This document shows, in pieces, positions 59,672-64,000 of a stretch of DNA of 64,000 nucleotides (its first letter is position 1; each line of letters opens with the position of its first letter). Origin of the DNA: Bimastos eiseni (Eukaryota; Annelida; Clitellata; Crassiclitellata; Lumbricidae); NCBI GenBank assembly GCA_959347315.1, contig OY365815.1:17757709-17821708 (forward strand). The letters run 5' to 3'. The notes under the pieces were generated by a model that saw only the letters and a list, made by a program, of their open reading frames with translations, had not been told where the DNA came from and made no database searches. The translations under genes and the position numbers were made by a program.

Positions 59672-62600
59672 TTAAAGCTTTGCTGATGGTGCCTTAAACA
59701 TCTCCTTAACCTTGTATATGGGTGTATGAACCTCATCAAAGTGAGGTTGTAGTTTGTCCTGGACTCTCTTGGCCCAAGCATCCAGCCGTGGGCGTCCACG
59801 AAAGACGTCATGTCTCACACAAAGTGGTTGATGCAGTTCACAGATTCCGAGGAGATCGGCTATTGATATTTCATCTCCGGCCAGAAAGGATGCATCACGC
59901 AGGAAGATGTTCTCGATTTTATCAAGGCATGTCTCCAGCTGAGACTGGTAGTTTGCAAGCTTTTGTGTGTCAATTGGTTGGTTTGTCATCCGTGGCTCAA
60001 TCAGCTAAAAGGTGTAACATTGCCAGATAGTTATCTAGTCTTTTGTCGAATCAATCAAAATTTTTGATTTCAAATCAAAATTTATGTTGTTTAATACTTT
60101 GACTGCTGACACATTTATTAGCCAGGTGCGGTAAATGCAGGCCTAAGCCTAAAATTTAGAAATATTACTGTTTGAAGCAATGTTCAGGCAGAGAGTAGGC
60201 TCTTGGAGGCAAGTGTTGCATAAAATACAAGTTTCGCTGACAGTGCCAAAAATAGTATAGAATAATCTTACACGCATTCAAAACGTAGCAGCACATGTCC
60301 ACTATCATTTATACGCAATAGGAAATATTACTGCCACGCTGAATAACCTCTGAGCGATATTTACTTATGGGACATGTATACCCTAGCGTCCCAGCAAACC
60401 AAATTTGGGATGTGTATACACGTCCTTAGCGGTCAATGTGTTAAACTATGCCATAATTATCAAATTGTTTTTTAGCTCAAATTGTTAACAGTGAGCTTAC
60501 ATGAGCCTGAGGTCTCTAGATACATAAATGTTTGAGTATCAAGGCACTATTGATGATGAATGTGCAGTAAAGTAAATGTTACATTTGTGTTGCATACCTG
60601 TATCCGAAAGACCATGGATCCAAAGAGGCGTAGGTTGAGATGCTGCCATGCCATGTAGCTGTCTACCTTTGCTCGCTTCTGAAGATCTTTTGGATACCAG
60701 TGATTGGCCACCTGGTATTTGTCCGAAAGATACTTGAGAATTGCCACACTTGATGAACAGTAACATAGGCTCAAATCAATTTTTTTTAATCAACTTGTAG
60801 TACTGTATGAGTTTAAGGAACCAAAGATTGATTGGGGATCCTTATAACTTATGAATTCAGTAGATTGATGTGCTGGCTATCATTTCCTTGCCATAACTTT
60901 TAAAAATGTGCTGGCTATCATTTCTTTTAAAATGTAATAACTTTTAAAATGTAACCTGAAGCCCAACTTCCAACTGTGAATCTACCCTACTTAAAGTGTA
61001 ACCGTAGCTAAGGCATAGTCCAGTGACAGATTAGTATGAAAAAAAACCAGGATTAAAAGATGATTTGGTCAAGTTTTTAAAATCTTGACACAAACTATGT
61101 ATAAAGCAATTACAAATCCAGTCAGTGGCATCACTAGAGGATGCATGTTGTGAGGGGTGACACCAATATGATTGTTTAAAAAATGTTTGCAGAAATCTAT
61201 TATTTTCAATTAACAATAGCATAAGACAAAATATTTGGGTAGATCCTGTTAATGACCTTGACTGCCATGAGATTTTGCTATAGCCAGTACCATGGCCCTC
61301 TGGTCATGTAAAAATCCTTCGTAGGGCCATTTGCATGTACAGTATCAATTTACCTATAGCTGAACCTATGCATTTGTATTTTGAATTCTGTAAGTTGTAT
61401 GTTACTCGTACTACCATTACATTCTGTTGTATGCAGAATTTAAAAGTACAAGACCCATTTACTAAGAAATCTATATGGTCTGGTAAGGCAGTGATTCTCA
61501 ACCTGTGGGTCGCAAACTATTTCCAAGTGGGTCGCCAACTTTTCTTTGAAATCGCATTTTTCCACTGAAAATATTATCATGTGAATGTAATGCGCTATAT
61601 TTTTTTATGAACTGAAGCCTTGTCAGTGTTGCTGCCATTTTAAACTACCTACCGGCTGTTCAGCTATGATTACAATTAAGACTAAATAATTATAGGAATA
61701 GGCTCTATGTAAATAATGAGTCACGATTGTGTCTAACGAATATCAGCCCAGGTATTGACTTAGGACTGCTTCTGACCAGAATGCAAGCCTGCCATCTCAT
61801 TAACAGTTTTTATGTCTCAATGTGAGTCAAACAATAAAGCTTTTTTAATATTATTTTTTTCTGACATGTAATTTTATTATGATATATTTATTGTTTTGCT
61901 ATATGCTATCATGGTTAGTCGTAGGATGCATTGATGCATGACTTGCTGATTTAACGAACAATATGTGCTCTTGGAGCCCGGGTTCATCAATATGGCATAT
62001 GCCGACGACTCCCAACTGTACTTGACATGCCGCCAATCTGAGGCACTGCTGTGCATGTAAAAAATCTTGGCAATTGTGGAGCAAGTGCAGATCTGGATGT
62101 TCTCAAATTGCCTAAGATTGAACCCTGATAAAACTGAATTTATGTTGCTGGGCACGAGACAAGCGCGGTCGAGGGTTGAGAAGGAGGCGATTAAAGCAGC
62201 ATTTCCTCATTGGAAGGTACAACGCGTCGTCCAGGACCTGGAAGTTCTTCTGGATGAAGACCTGTCCTTGGAGGAACATGTCAGTTTCCTTTGCATGTCT
62301 TGCTTTTATCAACTGCGTTAGATTAGAGTCATTCGGCGAAATCTGTCAATTGACGCCGCCATGACTCTTGTTCACTCCTTCGTGCTGACTCGCCTGGACT
62401 GCTACAATGGTGTCCTTCCGGGTCTGCCAAGTTCTGGATAAGACAGATTCAATCTGTTCTCAACTGCGCCGCCCGAATCGTTGCCAAGGTGCCAAAATAC
62501 TCACATATTTCAAGCTATATGCGTGACACACTGCACTGGCTTCCGTTGGAGGATAGGATCACATTCAGGATCATCCTCATGGGACGTACATTGGTGGTTG

Positions 62601-63662
62601 AATACATCTGAGAGCTCTGTCTCTCCAGCCAGCCAGGTCGTCGATCCTTGCGTGATGTGGATTGTGGGGACTTGATGGTCTCACGCTCCCGTTCATCGAT
62701 GCGGACAAACGGTGCCTTCTCGTGCATTGGACCATCATACTGGAACGCTCTTCCGTTACAACTTCGCAACATTGCACTGCTTGCAGCCAACATTTCTAAA
62801 TTATTCAAATCGCATTTGTTTAGATCTGTTGGGTAGCTACATTTAGCGCCTTCGAGAGGTTCTTATAACGTGCTATATAAATAGCTGTCAGATTTTGGAG
62901 TGGTGGGTCTCATCAGCATCTAGATGCTACAAAGTGGGTCCCCACGTCAAACAGGTTGAGAACCACTGTGGTAAGGAACGAGGTTCGTGTGTGTGATGCC
63001 AAATGTACATGTAGTAACACAATTGCATACAGTAATTGTATAAAACGCTTAACAAACCTCTCAGTCACCTTAAAGCCATTTTCGTCGATGGCAGGCACAA
63101 GATGGAATGGGTTTATTTTGCCATACGCCTCTCCGAAGTGCTCCCCTGAAACAAATGACATGTAGTTTTGCAATGACTGGACGATAAAAAAGTTATATTA
63201 TAGAATTGTTTGGGAGAGCATCTCCACCTGGCTTCTCCAACAGATTATAATTTAAATGAGCATCACAGTCGTCTTTATAACGGATGCTGACCAAATAACT
63301 CATTAGATTGCATGTATACAACAGATGCATGGGTAGGATTAGTAGGCCTAAATCCTTTTGCTTAATAAAATTTATTGCGCCCTAAAATTCATAATACTAA
63401 TTATTTATGCGTCACGTTTCCATTACGAGGTCGCAGAAATAACCTTTTCATTAATCTGTTGCAGCATAATTATATTAACTGAGATTATGTATTGTGCAAA
63501 GTATTCGTTTAGCGTATAGCAATGTATGGCAAATGTGAAACCTTTTCTGAGAGCAACGGGTTTTGGAGTAAATGGAATGTTGGTCGCCTTCAGCAACAAT
63601 ATGACGGCCCTCGATGGCTGAGACATCAAATCGTAGTATACCTTAAGTCCCATTCCGGTCAT
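59672..63662 (-). CDS. GSTT1: Theta-class glutathione S-transferase, four exons, 230 aa
   Basis: Exons are 63662-63542, 63145-63058, 60748-60598 and 60004-59672 (TAA); phases agree. The thioredoxin-like half shows YYDLMSQPSRAV, NPFHLVPAIDENGFKVTES and VAILKYLSDKY. The helical half shows WYPKDLQKRAKVDSYMAWQH, FLAGDEISIADLLGICEL and VFRGRPRLDAW. The order matches vertebrate GSTT1. Theta enzymes conjugate glutathione through an N-terminal serine (Ser11 in mammals). Starting at the second ATG (63653) puts the serine of LMSQP exactly at 11, so that start may be the used one. The protein is about 10 residues shorter than human GSTT1 and ends PSAKL, a plausible peroxisomal PTS1. It converges on KIF22, and its 2.3-kb second intron contains a hAT element with a LINE inside it. 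Theta subtype (T1, T2 or other) is not settled. Confidence 0.92.
61489..62968. mobile_element. hAT element (1480 bp overall) carrying a nested LINE
   Basis: Ends CAGTGATTCTCAACCTGTGG and, inverted, CAGTGGTTCTCAACCTGTTT. Exact 8-bp target duplication TGGTAAGG at 61481-61488 and 62969-62976. GGGTCGC near the left end and GGGACCC near the right are typical of this hAT type. The middle is occupied by a LINE. It lies in intron 2 of the GST. Confidence 0.92.
61920..62885 (+). mobile_element. LINE (CR1/L2-like) inserted inside the hAT element
   Basis: The catalytic box is visible as FINMAYADDSQLYL (YADD at 61998-62009). It is followed by LRLNPDKTEFMLLGTRQARS, DLSLEEHVSFLC, LVHSFVLTRLDCYNGVLPGL, LHWLPLED and CIGPSYWNALPLQLRNIALL. 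Frames shift several times. The 3' tail is GTGCTATATAAATAGCTGTC. Truncated at the 5' end; the exact left junction with the hAT sequence is not clear. Confidence 0.85.
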
Positions 63663-64000
63663 TTTATATCTGTCGATGTGTATGAGAATCGCCGATGATT
63701 TTTACGCCACACGTCCAACAAAATTAAGTAAACGTCGTGATTTAGTTGCAAAATTCTCTTGAGTATTCGTGTAAAAAAATCTGCTGTTTTGAGGTTCAAA
63801 GCTCGAGTCAATTACGATTCAGAGGTTAAAAGTCCCAAGTAAAACCGGTACAAATTAACGCAGTTCACCTTAACTGGGTCAACATGCCAAACACGATATA
63901 TTTCGCCGAGATTTGCAGATGACATAACTGCATACAAAGGTCAGAGCGAGGATCGATTCCTTGGGGCAGAGTCATCCCATCATCCCACAAGCGGGTAACT
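63663..64000. other. Upstream flank of the GST gene
   Basis: Presumably the 5' UTR and promoter of the minus-strand GST. No TATA box, repeat or further gene could be identified in these 338 bases. Confidence 0.5.

Overview
This is a stretch of animal nuclear genome. It is AT-rich and intron-rich, with GT-AG introns, abundant microsatellites and many decayed retrotransposons and DNA transposons. There are no bacterial-style operons. I reconstructed the genes by joining exons by hand, using splice sites, reading phase and remembered similarity to vertebrate families, because most exons are short (18-250 nt) and open reading frames alone are misleading. The gene content, the hAT, CR1/L2-like and tRNA-SINE repeats, and a striking excess of the AGGCCT core suggest a marine invertebrate, perhaps a deuterostome such as an echinoderm or hemichordate. 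That placement is an inference.

Six protein-coding genes can be supported. (1) A plus-strand gene at 4191-10833 with three BED zinc fingers. (2) A minus-strand homologue of protein C10 (human C12orf57) at 14030-11601. (3) A minus-strand LRRC51 homologue at 18032-15428. (4) A plus-strand MCMDC2 homologue in 21 exons at 20059-34838, a divergent MCM-family protein of meiosis. (5) A plus-strand KIF22 (Kid chromokinesin) homologue at 45419-58377 or 58938. (6) A minus-strand theta-class glutathione S-transferase at 63662-59672, ending in a peroxisome-like tripeptide. The BED gene and C10 are convergent, LRRC51 lies upstream of C10 on the same strand, LRRC51 and MCMDC2 are divergent, and KIF22 and the GST are convergent. 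I see no pathway uniting them. MCMDC2 and KIF22 both act on chromosomes, but their adjacency may be chance.

The stretches 1-4190 and 34839-45418 hold no convincing gene. They contain microsatellites, a 917-bp inverted-repeat element (2915-3831), a tetranucleotide satellite (37300-37660), a direct repeat flanking a hairpin (39139-39581), hAT insertions and a foldback element. Introns are also rich in insertions. Four hAT elements lie inside introns with perfect 8-bp target duplications; the one in the GST intron carries a nested LINE. A fifth, intergenic one also has a perfect duplication.

I found no CRISPR array, no intact rRNA or tRNA gene, and nothing that amounts to a new molecular system. 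The points most worth following are the GC-AG intron and the possible early terminal exon in KIF22, the degenerate ATPase motifs of MCMDC2, the -AKL tail of the GST, the 5S rRNA-like fragment, and the dated transposon insertions.
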